This document shows, piece after piece, positions 51,217 to 60,348 of a stretch of 64,000 bases of DNA. Source of the stretch: Fictibacillus nanhaiensis (GTDB taxonomy: Bacteria > Bacillota > Bacilli > Bacillales > Fictibacillaceae); NCBI GenBank assembly GCA_017052515.1, contig JAFHKR010000039.1, positions 1,550,001 through 1,614,000 on the forward strand. Direction: 5' to 3'. The notes below the pieces were generated by a model. It made no database searches, was not told where the DNA came from, and saw only the letters and a list, made by a program, of their open reading frames with translations. Both the position numbers and the translations under genes were made by a program. Each line of letters opens with the position of its first letter. Position 1 is the first letter of the stretch.

Positions 51217-52176
51217 TTATTTACCTGCTAGCTCATCTAGCTTTTTCATTTGCTCTTCGTATTTTTCCTTCGGAAGAGAAACGTATCCGATCGTATCAGA
51301 AGAAGCAAGCTCACCTGAGTTTTCAAGAGCAAACTTCACATATTCATACACTGCTTCGTTATCTTTTAATGATTTGTTATTTACATATGTGAACAACGGG
51401 CGAGAAAGTGGTGCATATTCTCCAGATTCAATTGTCTTTGGCGTTGGTTCAACTGGACCGTTACCACCATCGATTGGAACAGCTTTTAATTTATCTTTGT
51501 TTGCTTGGTAGTATGCATATCCAAAGAATCCAATTGCATCTTTAGAACCTGTAACACCTTGTACTAGAACGTTATCATCTTCAGAAAGCTGTGCGTCACG
51601 ACGCATTGGTTTTTCTTCAAGGATTACTTCATCGAAGTAGTCATACGTTCCAGAGTCCGTTCCTGGAGAGAAGACTTCGATTTTTTCCTTTGGCCATCCT
51701 TCACGAACATCAGCCCATGTTTTAGCAGGGTTTTCTTCTAAGAAAATCTTTTTTAGTTCATCAAGTGTAAGGTGATCAATAAAGTCGTTATCTTTTGAAA
51801 CAACTACTGAAAGACCATCTTTCGCAAGTTCAAATTCCGTATATTCAATACCTTTATCTTCAGCTGCTTTTTTCTCTTCGTCTTTGATCGGACGAGAAGC
51901 GTTAGCAAGATCTAATTCTCCACGAACGAATTTTTCAAAACCTCCACCAGTTCCAGATACTCCTACTGGTGCTTGTACTTCAGGATTTGTTGCTTGGAAT
52001 TCTTCAGAAACAGCTTCCATGATTGGGAATACTGTGGAAGATCCATCAATTTTAATCTTTCCGCTAAGATCCCCGCCGCCTGCAGCTCCATCTTCACTCT
52101 TATTTCCACATGCTGCTGCGAAAACTAGGATTAGCGACATTACTGCTAAAAGGTACACAGACTTCATTTTCTTCAT
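51217..52176 (-). CDS. pstS: Phosphate-binding lipoprotein PstS
   Basis: Extracellular phosphate-binding protein of the Pst importer. The N-terminus is a lipoprotein signal with lipobox FAAAC at about residue 22, and the phosphate-binding stretch includes DGSSTVFPI, GTGGGFEKF and PGTDSGTYDYF. The protein has 319 residues from the ATG at 52176 (GGGGG ten bases upstream); the frame is open to 52218. First gene of pstS-pstC-pstA-pstB-phoU under the PhoP boxes at 52298-52336. Confidence 0.96.
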   Translation of the reverse strand: MKKMKSVYLLAVMSLILVFAAACGNKSEDGAAGGGDLSGKIKIDGSSTVFPIMEAVSEEFQATNPEVQAPVGVSGTGGGFEKFVRGELDLANASRPIKDEEKKAAEDKGIEYTEFELAKDGLSVVVSKDNDFIDHLTLDELKKIFLEENPAKTWADVREGWPKEKIEVFSPGTDSGTYDYFDEVILEEKPMRRDAQLSEDDNVLVQGVTGSKDAIGFFGYAYYQANKDKLKAVPIDGGNGPVEPTPKTIESGEYAPLSRPLFTYVNNKSLKDNEAVYEYVKFALENSGELASSDTIGYVSLPKEKYEEQMKKLDELAGK

Positions 52177-52297
52177 CTTGATAGGTCCCCCTAAATTATG
52201 ATTATTTCGTCTTATCATGTTAGAGAAGTTCTTCTCAGGTCATGATCCCTTTTTTAAAGCTCGTTTCTTTCTTACATGTTCTACAATAAACCTTGAA

Positions 52298-52336
52298 TGT
52301 GAACTACGTTTTAATGAATTGTAAAGGTATTGTTAA
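52298..52336 (-). promoter_or_regulatory. Four PhoP boxes upstream of pstS
   Basis: On the minus strand TTAACA, TTTACA, TTAAAA and TTCACA follow each other with exactly five bases between, an 11-bp period that matches the PhoP consensus TT(A/C/T)ACA. The last box ends 121 bases before the pstS ATG, with a TATTGT-like -10 about ten bases downstream. Confidence 0.9.
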
Positions 52337-52391
52337 GACTGGTTTATCCATGAATATGTTCTTATTCTTTGCAATCCTAATTTATCTATAC

Positions 52392-52421
52392 AAAAAAGAA
52401 CCGCACTTATTAGCGCGGTTC
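52392..52421 (-). terminator. Terminator of pbpA
   Basis: GAACCGC / GCGGTTC (52398-52404 with 52415-52421) followed by six T on the minus strand. It overlaps the pbpA stop codon and separates pbpA from the pst operon. Confidence 0.9.
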
Positions 52422-54458
52422 CTCAGTATTTTCTTCATTTGATTCAGGCTTTGTTGGTACACCTTCTTTTTTCATAGAAAAGTATGCATCCAACGCACCT
52501 TCAGCAATCTCACTATTTGTATTCCCTTCTTTAATATCTGGAACTACAACAGCAAATGCTACTTCTGGATTTTCGTAAGGTGCATATCCGATCAATGTTT
52601 TGTTTACGATTCCGGTAGCTTTATCAATCTCAGCAGTACCTGTCTTTCCTGCTGGATTATAGTCTTTGTTCTTAAACTTCCACGCAGCGGTACCGTTATT
52701 ACCATGCATCACTTCATAAAATCCTTTTTGTACAACCTTTATTTGACTAGGTGACATCTCAATCTTATTTAAGACGTTTGGCTCAAAACGGTATTGAAGC
52801 TTTCCTAATTTATTTGGATCTACAGATGGCTCTCTCACTTCTTTCAAGAGATGCGGCTGCATCCTTAATCCGCCATTGGCAATAGTTGAAACATATTGTG
52901 CCATCTGCATCGGTGTATACGTATCAAATTGACCGATAGAGAAGAACATGGCTTGTGATAGTTCACGGCTCATTCCGGTATTATACCCAGTAGCTTCTGA
53001 AGGAAGATCTATTCCAGTTGGTACACCAAGCCCGAACTGACTGTATGAGTTCCTTAAAATTTCGAACGCTTCTTGTACTTTATTCTCTTTAAACCGTTTA
53101 TTCGAATAATCGTATCCCGCAAGTTTCATGGCAATATGCCACATATAAACGTTTGATGAACGCTCCAGCGCTTCGACAGCATCAACCGGTCCCATGCTTT
53201 CATGAGATTTCAAAGATCTTCCATCTCCAAATGTAAGTGGTGCATCGTATATCACTGTATTTGGTGATACCACACCTTGTTGTAAACCAGTGAGCACGGT
53301 AGCTCCTTTAACGGTTGACCCCATCGCATAGGAATGATAAACGTTACCAAACGGGATGTCGATAAATTTTCCGGTTTTCCGATCATACTCCTTAGCAGCC
53401 ATAGAGAGGATTGCACCCGTATTCGGATCCATCATCACAACATACGCACTATCTAACTTACTGTTTGCATATGCATTTTTCCCTCGTATAGCGTCTTTTA
53501 ATTTTTCTTCGATGACTTTTTCGACCTCTTGTTGAAGACTCATATCTACTGTTAGTACAAGATCGCTGCCTCTCGCTCCTTCTTCTTCAACAGGATCTCC
53601 TACTGGATTTCCTTTTTTGTCTGTCACATATTTAATCTTTGTTTTTGTGCCGCGAAGGAGTGATTCGTATTGTTCTTCCAGAAAACTCGTTCCAACCATA
53701 TCATTACGATCGTTGCCTCGAGAAGTATAATAGTCCATTCTCGATTTTGGAATTTGTTTTACTTGGCCGAATATATCACGGAATGATTCTTTAAACGGAT
53801 AAGATCGTTCAGCATCCGGCTTAATATCCACGCCTTCTAACTCGGGTAGATGCTCACTGATCATCGCGATCTCTTTTTCGGTCGCTCCAATCTTTATACG
53901 TTGTGGTGACAAGGTGTAGCCTCGGTCCATCTCACTTTTTATCGCCAATACTTCAAGTTCTTTTTCCGAAAATGAGTTAATATCCTTTTCTGTTACTTTC
54001 TCTAGCATAAGATCATAAAGTTCTTCTGGAGGTGTGTCCTTTTTTTCCTCTTTAGAGATCCTTGACTCTACTTGCTTTTCATTTAGAAAAATAAAGTAAT
54101 CTTTTTTATCTCGCTCGGTTAGTTCATCTGTTGGTTTTTCGATAAGATCTGCAAGTTTCAATGCCAACTGATGTCTTTCCTTTGCATCAGCTTCTTGTGT
54201 TCTCGTATATGTAATAGAGAAAACAGGTTCGTTGTCTACCACTACGCGGTAGTTTGCATCGAGCATCTTCCCTCGTGGAGCATCAAGCTTTGTTGTAACA
54301 TTTTCCGTTAAATATGCCGTCCGCTGATATTCCTCTCCTTTTACGATCTGCACATAGCCAAGGCGGAGAACCAGAACAGAAAAGAGAAAAAATACAGAGA
54401 TGAATAAGGCATTGATACGAATAGGTACATGATTCTTCTTCTTATCTTTTGTTTTCAT
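52410..54458 (-). CDS. pbpA: Class B penicillin-binding protein 2
   Basis: Transpeptidase for lateral cell wall growth, 682 residues. One N-terminal membrane anchor (about 18-37), a pedestal (about 50-300) and the transpeptidase domain. Active motifs: STVK in AMGSTVKGA, SSN in ERSSNVYM and KTG in PAGKTGTAEI. The tail is Glu/Asn-rich. Place and length match B. subtilis PbpA (716), involved in rod shape. A terminator divides it from pstS; yqgE lies 119 bases upstream. Confidence 0.95.
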   Translation of the reverse strand: MKTKDKKKNHVPIRINALFISVFFLFSVLVLRLGYVQIVKGEEYQRTAYLTENVTTKLDAPRGKMLDANYRVVVDNEPVFSITYTRTQEADAKERHQLALKLADLIEKPTDELTERDKKDYFIFLNEKQVESRISKEEKKDTPPEELYDLMLEKVTEKDINSFSEKELEVLAIKSEMDRGYTLSPQRIKIGATEKEIAMISEHLPELEGVDIKPDAERSYPFKESFRDIFGQVKQIPKSRMDYYTSRGNDRNDMVGTSFLEEQYESLLRGTKTKIKYVTDKKGNPVGDPVEEEGARGSDLVLTVDMSLQQEVEKVIEEKLKDAIRGKNAYANSKLDSAYVVMMDPNTGAILSMAAKEYDRKTGKFIDIPFGNVYHSYAMGSTVKGATVLTGLQQGVVSPNTVIYDAPLTFGDGRSLKSHESMGPVDAVEALERSSNVYMWHIAMKLAGYDYSNKRFKENKVQEAFEILRNSYSQFGLGVPTGIDLPSEATGYNTGMSRELSQAMFFSIGQFDTYTPMQMAQYVSTIANGGLRMQPHLLKEVREPSVDPNKLGKLQYRFEPNVLNKIEMSPSQIKVVQKGFYEVMHGNNGTAAWKFKNKDYNPAGKTGTAEIDKATGIVNKTLIGYAPYENPEVAFAVVVPDIKEGNTNSEIAEGALDAYFSMKKEGVPTKPESNEENTEEPR

Positions 54459-54577
54459 AATATTGTAAATCTCCCTTTAAAACAGCACAGACACCCTAAA
54501 AAAGGTGTCTAAAGCGAACCGGTAATTATATCTACATAATATAGTATCCTTACCAAGGTTATTATGTCAAAAGATAA

Positions 54578-55855
54578 TCATTGTTTATTTGCATTGTTCC
54601 CATCTTGTTGAGTTTCAGCAATCTCAATCGTTTCTGAAGAGTTATGGGGAGAGACCGCAACTTTTCTTAAACAGAAATAAATAAAAAAGTGACCAGCACC
54701 TAGAATAGGAAGTAATATAGGAATACCTTTTTCTTCTGATAAAAGATGTACTACGATGATAAACGTAAGAATGGAAACGATTCTTCCTGCATTTAAATAC
54801 ATCTCGCGTACCACAATATACTCTATCCTTTTTTCATGAATACCACGACATTTCCCGATAATATCATAAGTCAATGACACATAGGGAACTAACAATAATG
54901 GGTAAGCGATCGATACTGATACTCCGTAAATAATCAGAAGTGTAAATGAAACAGGGAATAATAACATAAATGGAGACACGAATAACAGCAGTCCGCCCCC
55001 AAATATGGCCTTCATACGATTTTTAGGATGTAAATAGTGTGACACACAATAATATCCGATAAAAGAAACAAAAGACTGGACGAATCCATACGTTCCGAGT
55101 GCAAATTCACTTTTAGAAGCGGTATATACCCAAATCACGATCAAAAATATAAACGTTCCTTCACGGAATCCTTGAAAAAAGTGTGCTCTCAATAGTTGCA
55201 GCCAAGCTTTATCTCGCTTACGTTCTTGTAAAACCTTTCTAATACCGTACAGACCATCTGCTTTTCTCCTTTTTAAAAAAAAACTGATGACCACGGCTAT
55301 CAAAAATAAAACCATTGAAATACTGAATATGGTTTCATACCCCAAATGTTTGTCCATCCTAGTAATGATATAACCTGCGCTCAGCGGTCCGATCATACCT
55401 GATATCGAATTTAAAACACCCAAATATCCGTTAAAAAAGTCTCTTGTCTCAGGTTCAGTAACTTCAAGAGTTAAAACATTAAATGCTAGCCAGTAAAATC
55501 CCAACCCAAACCCTAACATGGCTCCTAATAGGATTAGGTAATTACTCGCCATCGAACCCATAAAAAGGACTCCGATATAAAACATTGCAAGGATGAAAAC
55601 TCCAATCCTTAATACGATGACGCGATCGATCTTTTTCGCAAACCAACCAGCAAAGTAGAACGCTATTGGCTGCATAACAACAATTGATAAGTTATAACAC
55701 GCAATATCCGTGATCTTACCCGATTGCTTCCAAAGAAATATGTTAACAAATGTATTAGATAGAGCTGTACTTAACGTAAACAATCCACCTACAAATAACA
55801 ACAAATACAAATCTTTAGGGTATTGGTCGGTATCCATGATTTTTTTGATTCTCAT
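54578..55855 (-). CDS. yqgE: MFS-type transporter YqgE
   Basis: Membrane protein of 425 residues with about 12 helices of the major facilitator superfamily, with the loop FAKKIDRVIVLRIG after helix 2. AAGGGGG lies seven bases before the ATG. The substrate is unknown; the B. subtilis gene sits at the same place next to pbpA. The C-terminal tail is polar (NSSETIEIAETQQDG). Confidence 0.9.
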   Translation of the reverse strand: MRIKKIMDTDQYPKDLYLLLFVGGLFTLSTALSNTFVNIFLWKQSGKITDIACYNLSIVVMQPIAFYFAGWFAKKIDRVIVLRIGVFILAMFYIGVLFMGSMASNYLILLGAMLGFGLGFYWLAFNVLTLEVTEPETRDFFNGYLGVLNSISGMIGPLSAGYIITRMDKHLGYETIFSISMVLFLIAVVISFFLKRRKADGLYGIRKVLQERKRDKAWLQLLRAHFFQGFREGTFIFLIVIWVYTASKSEFALGTYGFVQSFVSFIGYYCVSHYLHPKNRMKAIFGGGLLLFVSPFMLLFPVSFTLLIIYGVSVSIAYPLLLVPYVSLTYDIIGKCRGIHEKRIEYIVVREMYLNAGRIVSILTFIIVVHLLSEEKGIPILLPILGAGHFFIYFCLRKVAVSPHNSSETIEIAETQQDGNNANKQ

Positions 55856-56081
55856 GATTTCGCCCCCTTACATTTCGTCGTTAGTGTCTTTCAAGACGAT
55901 AGGAGCTATTCACTTTTAAGAAAATTGGATTTTTTTGCAAGGTTGGCTTCAATAAAGCTCTATAGAAGTAACCCTCTTACAATCTTGTGCTTTATCAACT
56001 TGAATAAGAAAAGAAATTATAATGAACGAATCAAAAAGCATGTGTAAAGTACAATATTTTACAAAGAAGGAGGGAACGAAT

Positions 56082-56342
56082 TTGTTTCAGTATTGGATAT
56101 TTGATCTTGTTGATCAACAACTCTTGTTTCAATCCTTACAGCGTTCTAAGAAAAATACTACAGACCATCGACTCCTTTGGTTTTTTCAGGCTAAAAACGT
56201 ATTTGTTGTTCAGTCCACTGTTTCCTTTGGTGATGGCAACTTTACGTTAGATGAATTACTTGTAACATTATCTGATCATTATGAAATTCATGATAAAGGC
56301 ATAATAAAAAGCCACTGGCATGCCAGCGGCTTAGTGACTTAG
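56082..56342 (+). CDS. Hypothetical protein, 86 residues
   Basis: Start at TTG (56082) after AAGGAGG with seven bases spacing; the frame extends upstream to an ATG at 56022 without a site. The product is soluble, rich in aromatic residues and has no recognised motif. Its last codons lie within the hairpin that ends sodA on the other strand. I do not know the family. Confidence 0.62.
   Translation: MFQYWIFDLVDQQLLFQSLQRSKKNTTDHRLLWFFQAKNVFVVQSTVSFGDGNFTLDELLVTLSDHYEIHDKGIIKSHWHASGLVT
56304..56331 (-). terminator. Terminator of sodA
   Basis: A 10-bp stem with one mismatch (56311-56320 with 56321-56330) and T-rich follow-up on the minus strand. It is inside the 3' coding end of the small plus-strand gene, with about 13 bases to the sodA stop. 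Confidence 0.8.
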
Positions 56343-56343
56343 A

Positions 56344-56955
56344 TTATTTAGCTTCGTTATAACGCTTTTTAACTTCATCCCAGTTTACAACGTTCCAGAA
56401 TGCTGAAATATAATCAGGACGTTTGTTTTGGTACTTCAGATAGTAAGCGTGCTCCCAAACATCAAGTCCTAGGATAGGTGTTTTTCCTTCCATAACCGGA
56501 GTATCTTGGTTTGGAGTGCTCGTTACTTCTAGTTCACCATTGTTTACTACTAACCAAGCCCAACCAGAACCGAATCTTGTTTTCCCTGCGTTCGCAAACT
56601 CTTCTTTAAATGCATCAAGACTTCCAAATTTGTTGTTGATCTTTTCAGCAAGTTCTCCAGAAGGTGTGTTCGCTCCACCTGGTGCGATCACTTCCCAGAA
56701 TAAGCTGTGGTTAGCATGTCCACCACCATTGTTTCTAACAGCGGTTTGGATGCTTTGTGGAAGAGCATCTAAATTCGTAAGAAGATCTTCTAAGCTTTTG
56801 TTTTCAAACTCAGCTTGACCTTCAAGAGCAGCGTTCAAGTTATCAACGTATGTTTTGTGGTGGCGACCGTGGTGGATCTCCATTGTTTCTTTGTCAATAT
56901 GCGGTTCAAGAGCACTTGTTTCATAAGGTAATGCAGGCAGTTCAAATTTAGCCAT
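56344..56955 (-). CDS. sodA: Superoxide dismutase (Mn/Fe)
   Basis: Dismutates superoxide; 203 residues. The metal ligands are His27-type in [11 protein letters not shown], His in NHSLFWE, and Asp and His in [15 protein letters not shown]. The GGHANHS and QDTPVM segments favour the manganese type. The second ATG (56955) is chosen because GAGGAGG lies eight bases before it. Confidence 0.96.
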   Translation of the reverse strand: MAKFELPALPYETSALEPHIDKETMEIHHGRHHKTYVDNLNAALEGQAEFENKSLEDLLTNLDALPQSIQTAVRNNGGGHANHSLFWEVIAPGGANTPSGELAEKINNKFGSLDAFKEEFANAGKTRFGSGWAWLVVNNGELEVTSTPNQDTPVMEGKTPILGLDVWEHAYYLKYQNKRPDYISAFWNVVNWDEVKKRYNEAK

Positions 56956-57120
56956 GTTCATTTCCTCCTCATAATATGTAATAATTTATGTTCATTTTCA
57001 AGATTACTTGAAAAGTGAAACCATTTAATCAACTTACTTGTTTAGAAAGTATTCAACATGTTTACCTTATCAAATTTATAATGAACTTTCAATTCTTAAA
57101 CACTCTACCCTTTTTAAACA

Positions 57121-57154
57121 TAAAAAAACCTTACGACATGCATGTCGTAAGGTT
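57121..57154 (-). terminator. Terminator of the tRNA operon
   Basis: AACCTTACGACATG and its exact reverse complement (57127-57140 with 57141-57154) form a perfect 28-base palindrome, followed by T on the minus strand, 17 bases after tRNA-Phe. Confidence 0.88.
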
Positions 57155-57170
57155 TGATGTTATGTATGTA

Positions 57171-57246
<76 letters not shown>

Positions 57247-57395
57247 AAAAATTTTAAGAACCAAAATTCATTGGTTTTTATTCAATTACTGTGTCTCTTC
57301 CTCTACACGCTCACCCTGGGGTGTATACGTCGAGACAACTCGTAGCATACTCGTGCTGTAAAGCTCGTAGCTATCGAGCCAAAATAAATATGTAA
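57247..57395. other. Spacer in tRNA operon with tRNA-Phe remnant
   Basis: The gap between tRNA-Phe and tRNA-Ser is unusually long (150 bases; the others are 7 to 24). At 57369-57384 it repeats 16 bases of the tRNA-Phe 5' end (same as 57235-57250). Nothing else is recognised. Confidence 0.6.
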
Positions 57396-57488
57396 TGGAG
57401 GAGGTAGAGGGATTCGAACCCCCGCGGGTCGTTAAACCCCTGTCGGTTTTCAAGACCGATCCCTTCAGCCGGACTTGGGTATACCTCC
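57396..57488 (-). tRNA. tRNA-Ser (UGA)
   Basis: Long variable arm, anticodon loop CTTGAAA (TGA). Acceptor GGAGGTA/TACCTCC is perfect. CCA is encoded at 57396-57398, and the discriminator base before it reads U, where G is usual for Ser. Confidence 0.92.
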
Positions 57489-57495
57489 TCGATTA

Positions 57496-57572
57496 TGGTG
57501 GACCCTGTAGGACTCGAACCTACGACCAATCGGTTATGAGCCGACCGCTCTGACCAACTGAGCTAAGGGTCC
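57496..57572 (-). tRNA. tRNA-Ile (CAU, lysidine type)
   Basis: Anticodon loop CTCATAA (CAT). The body GGACCCTTAGCTCAGTTGG and TCGTAGGTTCGAGTCCTA match the Bacillus tRNA-Ile2 whose C34 becomes lysidine, not Met tRNA. CCA is encoded. Confidence 0.9.
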
Positions 57573-57596
57573 AATGAAGTACTTATGTAAATGTTA

Positions 57597-57673
57597 TGGG
57601 GCGGACGAGGGGAATCGAACCCCCGAATGTCGGAACCACAATCCGATGCGTTAACCACTTCGCCACGACCGCC
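57597..57673 (-). tRNA. tRNA-His (GUG)
   Basis: Anticodon loop TTGTGGT (GTG). The extra 5' G(-1) is encoded opposite C73. One U-U mismatch lies in the acceptor stem. CCA encoded at 57597-57599. Confidence 0.93.
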
Positions 57674-57694
57674 ATCGTGAGTAAAAAAACATTT

Positions 57695-57771
57695 TGGTAG
57701 CGGCGGAGGGAGTCGAACCCACGACCTCACGGGTATGAACCGTACGCTCTAGCCAGCTGAGCTACACCGCC
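57695..57771 (-). tRNA. tRNA-Met (CAU, elongator)
   Basis: Acceptor GGCGGTG with matching 3' arm, anticodon loop with CAT, D arm GTAGCTCAGCTGG. It matches the Bacillus elongator Met tRNA. CCA encoded at 57695-57697. Confidence 0.93.
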
Positions 57772-57775
57772 AAAA

Positions 57776-57850
57776 TGGCTCCACAGGTAGGACTCGAACC
57801 TACGACCGATCGGTTAACAGCCGATAGCTCTACCACTGAGCTACTGTGGA
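57776..57850 (-). tRNA. tRNA-Asn (GUU)
   Basis: Acceptor TCCACAG/CTGTGGA, anticodon loop CTGTTAA (GTT), G discriminator and CCA encoded at 57776-57778. First gene of the tRNA operon. Confidence 0.96.
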
Positions 57851-57883
57851 ATAACGTCTTAACGTTTGTTAAGGACAAGAACT

Positions 57884-57913
57884 ACTATAGCACGATGTCG
57901 CATTTAAAGTCAA
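57884..57913 (-). promoter_or_regulatory. Promoter of the tRNA operon
   Basis: TTGACT (57908-57913) and TATAGT (57884-57889), 18 bases apart, on the minus strand, 34 bases before tRNA-Asn. Confidence 0.75.
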
Positions 57914-58003
57914 TAACATTTTAGAAATTAATCTAAACGAACACATGTGCTTTTTCAGAACAAAAATAATATAGCATGGTGGTCCATAATTAGCAAGCGA
58001 GTT

Positions 58004-58486
58004 TTATAGGACTTGGAAATAAAAATAACCAATCATGATGGCTTGTGTAAGCACTTTTATTAGTGTGGTGCCTATAAAGGCTAGAACTGTCCCTATGCCT
58101 ATCGATACAGCAAGTTTGAGTCCTTTCCTCTGAAAAATCATTTCTGCTACTACAGCACCTATAAACGGGCCAAGCAAGATTCCTGCAACTGGAATAACAA
58201 ATGGTCCCGCGATCAAACCGATCGTACTTCCCCATAGGGCAGCCTTCGATCCACCTTTCTTCTTTACGGCATATGCATTCCCTACATAGTCCACGATGAA
58301 TAAACTGATAAATAATAGGACCTGTACAATAATGAAGAATGGTGTGAACGGTTCAAATGAAAAAGCAAGTCCATAAATAACAAAACCTGCGGCAAGAAAT
58401 AATACACCCGGCAAGATCGGATAGATTAAAGCTATAAAGCTAACTAGAAAGGTTATACCTATAATGATCCAATATAAGATATCCAT
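58004..58486 (-). CDS. yqgC: DUF456 membrane protein YqgC
   Basis: Membrane protein of 160 residues with four or five hydrophobic helices and the loop DYVGNAYAVKKKGGSKAALWG, typical of DUF456, followed by a Gly-rich helix pair (GLIAGPFVIPVAGILLGPFIGA). AAGGAG lies before the ATG. Function unknown. Confidence 0.88.
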   Translation of the reverse strand: MDILYWIIIGITFLVSFIALIYPILPGVLFLAAGFVIYGLAFSFEPFTPFFIIVQVLLFISLFIVDYVGNAYAVKKKGGSKAALWGSTIGLIAGPFVIPVAGILLGPFIGAVVAEMIFQRKGLKLAVSIGIGTVLAFIGTTLIKVLTQAIMIGYFYFQVL

Positions 58487-58515
58487 ATGTAATTCTCCTT
58501 CATAAACAGTAGAAC

Positions 58516-58550
58516 TAAAAAAACCAAGAGACTATCCTGCCTCTTGGTTT
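58516..58550 (-). terminator. Terminator of the Na/Pi cotransporter gene
   Basis: AAACCAAGAG / CTCTTGGTTT (58521-58530 with 58541-58550) is followed by T on the minus strand, just after the stop at 58555. Confidence 0.88.
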
Positions 58551-58554
58551 CATT

Positions 58555-60174
58555 CTACTTCTCTAATACAGCTTCTGCAATATTTACAGCGTGATCCCCT
58601 ATTCTTTCGAGGTTACTGATGATATCAACAAACACGATACCAGCATTTCCGTCACACTGACCCTCATTCATCCGCATGATATGTTGCTTACGAAGCGTAC
58701 GCTCCATCTTATCAATTTTGTCTTCTAAGCCTAAGACTTCAGTTGCTAGTTCTGCATTACCTTCTTCAAGTGCTTTAACTGCTTTATCTACCGTAGAGAC
58801 AGTTAACGTGAACATTTCATCAAGGTCTTGTTTTGCCGTATCTGTTAAACGCACATTGTTACGTAATTGATAGTCCACGAGCTCAATAATATTTTCCATA
58901 TGATCTCCAATACGCTCTATATCACGAGACGTATCCAATAGCATAGAGTGTTCGTTTGATTCGTGAGGAGTCAACGGATGAGCAGACAATTTGACCAAAT
59001 ATGCTGTAATTTGACGATCTAAGTTGTTAATCGCTTCTTCATATTGTAGGGCAAGGTCTGCATTCTTCTTGTCTTTTTCGTTCAGATAAGTAATCGCTTC
59101 TTTTAATCCGCTCTGCGAATAATTAGCCATTCGAATAATCTCTTGTTTTGCTTGTCTAATAGCTAATGACGGTGCTGTTTCCAATACAATTTCATCAAGG
59201 TGTTTAGCTTTGTATTCAATAAGAACATCTTCACCTTTAATTAACTTTGTTACGACGTATGCTAGTGCACCAATAAACCAGAATTGGATAAAAACGTTCG
59301 TTACATTAAAAGTTCCATGCGCAAAGGCAATCTGCATAGCAGGTTCTAAATCTAATTTTGTTGTTAAGAATTCAATATAGTGTCTAAAAGGAACAAGTAT
59401 GATCAAGAAGATAAGCGTTCCAATTAGATTAAAGATAACGTGAGTAAGTGCAGCACGTCTTGCTGCAACAGTTGTTCCGATCGCTGCAAGAATAGCTGTG
59501 ATCGTCGTTCCGATATTATCACCGAACAACACAGGAAGTGCAGCTTTTAAATCGATCATGTTTTGTGAATAAAGCTCTTGTAAGATTCCGATCGTTGCAC
59601 TTGAAGACTGAACGATTACCGTAAATAACGTTCCGATTACTACACCAAGAATCGGATTATCACTCATAGAAACGGTTAAATCTTGAAACGATTGAAGACT
59701 GCGTAGTGGCTTCATACCGTCTCCCATTAGTTCAAGACCTAGGAATAGTGCACCAAAACCGAATGTAATCTGTCCAAAATAATTGTATTTAGGATTCTTA
59801 AAGAAGAAAATTAAGATCGAACCAACTGCAATGATCGGCAGTGCGTATTCTCCTACATCAATACCGATGATAAATGATGTAATCGTAGTACCGATATTGG
59901 CACCCATGATTACACCAATAGCTTGGCGTAATGTTAAGAAACCAGCATTCACTAGTCCGACAGTAAGAACAGTCGTGCCCGAACTACTTTGAATTAATAC
60001 TGTTACAAATATCCCTGCTAAAACTCCCATAAAAGGATTTGTTGTTAATTTATCAAGTATTTCTCGTAATCGGTCTCCTGCAGAATTTTGAAGGCCATCT
60101 CCCATGTACTTAATACCAAACAAGAAGATCCCCAGTCCTCCGATAAATTGAAATAACATTTCTTGATAATTCAA
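58555..60174 (-). CDS. Na/Pi cotransporter with PhoU-like tail
   Basis: NptA/PNaS family transporter of 539 residues. Two inverted repeats carry the QSSS motif: VLIQSSSGTT and VIVQSSSATIG, with eight or so helices up to about residue 310. The C-terminal about 200 residues are a PhoU-type helical domain with DIERIGDHMENI and NLERIGDHAVNI. Start is TTG, with AAGGAG upstream. It may import phosphate with sodium; the tail suggests control by the same metal-binding fold as PhoU of the pst operon. Confidence 0.92.
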   Translation of the reverse strand: MNYQEMLFQFIGGLGIFLFGIKYMGDGLQNSAGDRLREILDKLTTNPFMGVLAGIFVTVLIQSSSGTTVLTVGLVNAGFLTLRQAIGVIMGANIGTTITSFIIGIDVGEYALPIIAVGSILIFFFKNPKYNYFGQITFGFGALFLGLELMGDGMKPLRSLQSFQDLTVSMSDNPILGVVIGTLFTVIVQSSSATIGILQELYSQNMIDLKAALPVLFGDNIGTTITAILAAIGTTVAARRAALTHVIFNLIGTLIFLIILVPFRHYIEFLTTKLDLEPAMQIAFAHGTFNVTNVFIQFWFIGALAYVVTKLIKGEDVLIEYKAKHLDEIVLETAPSLAIRQAKQEIIRMANYSQSGLKEAITYLNEKDKKNADLALQYEEAINNLDRQITAYLVKLSAHPLTPHESNEHSMLLDTSRDIERIGDHMENIIELVDYQLRNNVRLTDTAKQDLDEMFTLTVSTVDKAVKALEEGNAELATEVLGLEDKIDKMERTLRKQHIMRMNEGQCDGNAGIVFVDIISNLERIGDHAVNIAEAVLEK

Positions 60175-60348
60175 TGTTTACAGCTCCTTATAACTATCTT
60201 TTATCAACCTCCGCCATTATCTCCATTTGTGTTGTTTGTGTAAATAAAAATAGAGGATTTGTAACATTACCTTTACAAATGAAGGATATTGTCGAAAGCT
60301 ATCCATTCATGTACACTAATGATGCTAACAATAAAAGGAGCTTTTCAC

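Noticed and set aside
54488-54511. Terminator between yqgE and pbpA
   Set aside because: AGACACC/GGTGTCT is a hairpin, but no T run follows on the minus strand, so it is uncertain.
60190-60300. Pho boxes in front of the Na/Pi cotransporter
   Set aside because: TTTACA and AACACA are five bases apart on the minus strand, but further hexamers do not match, unlike the four perfect ones at pstS.
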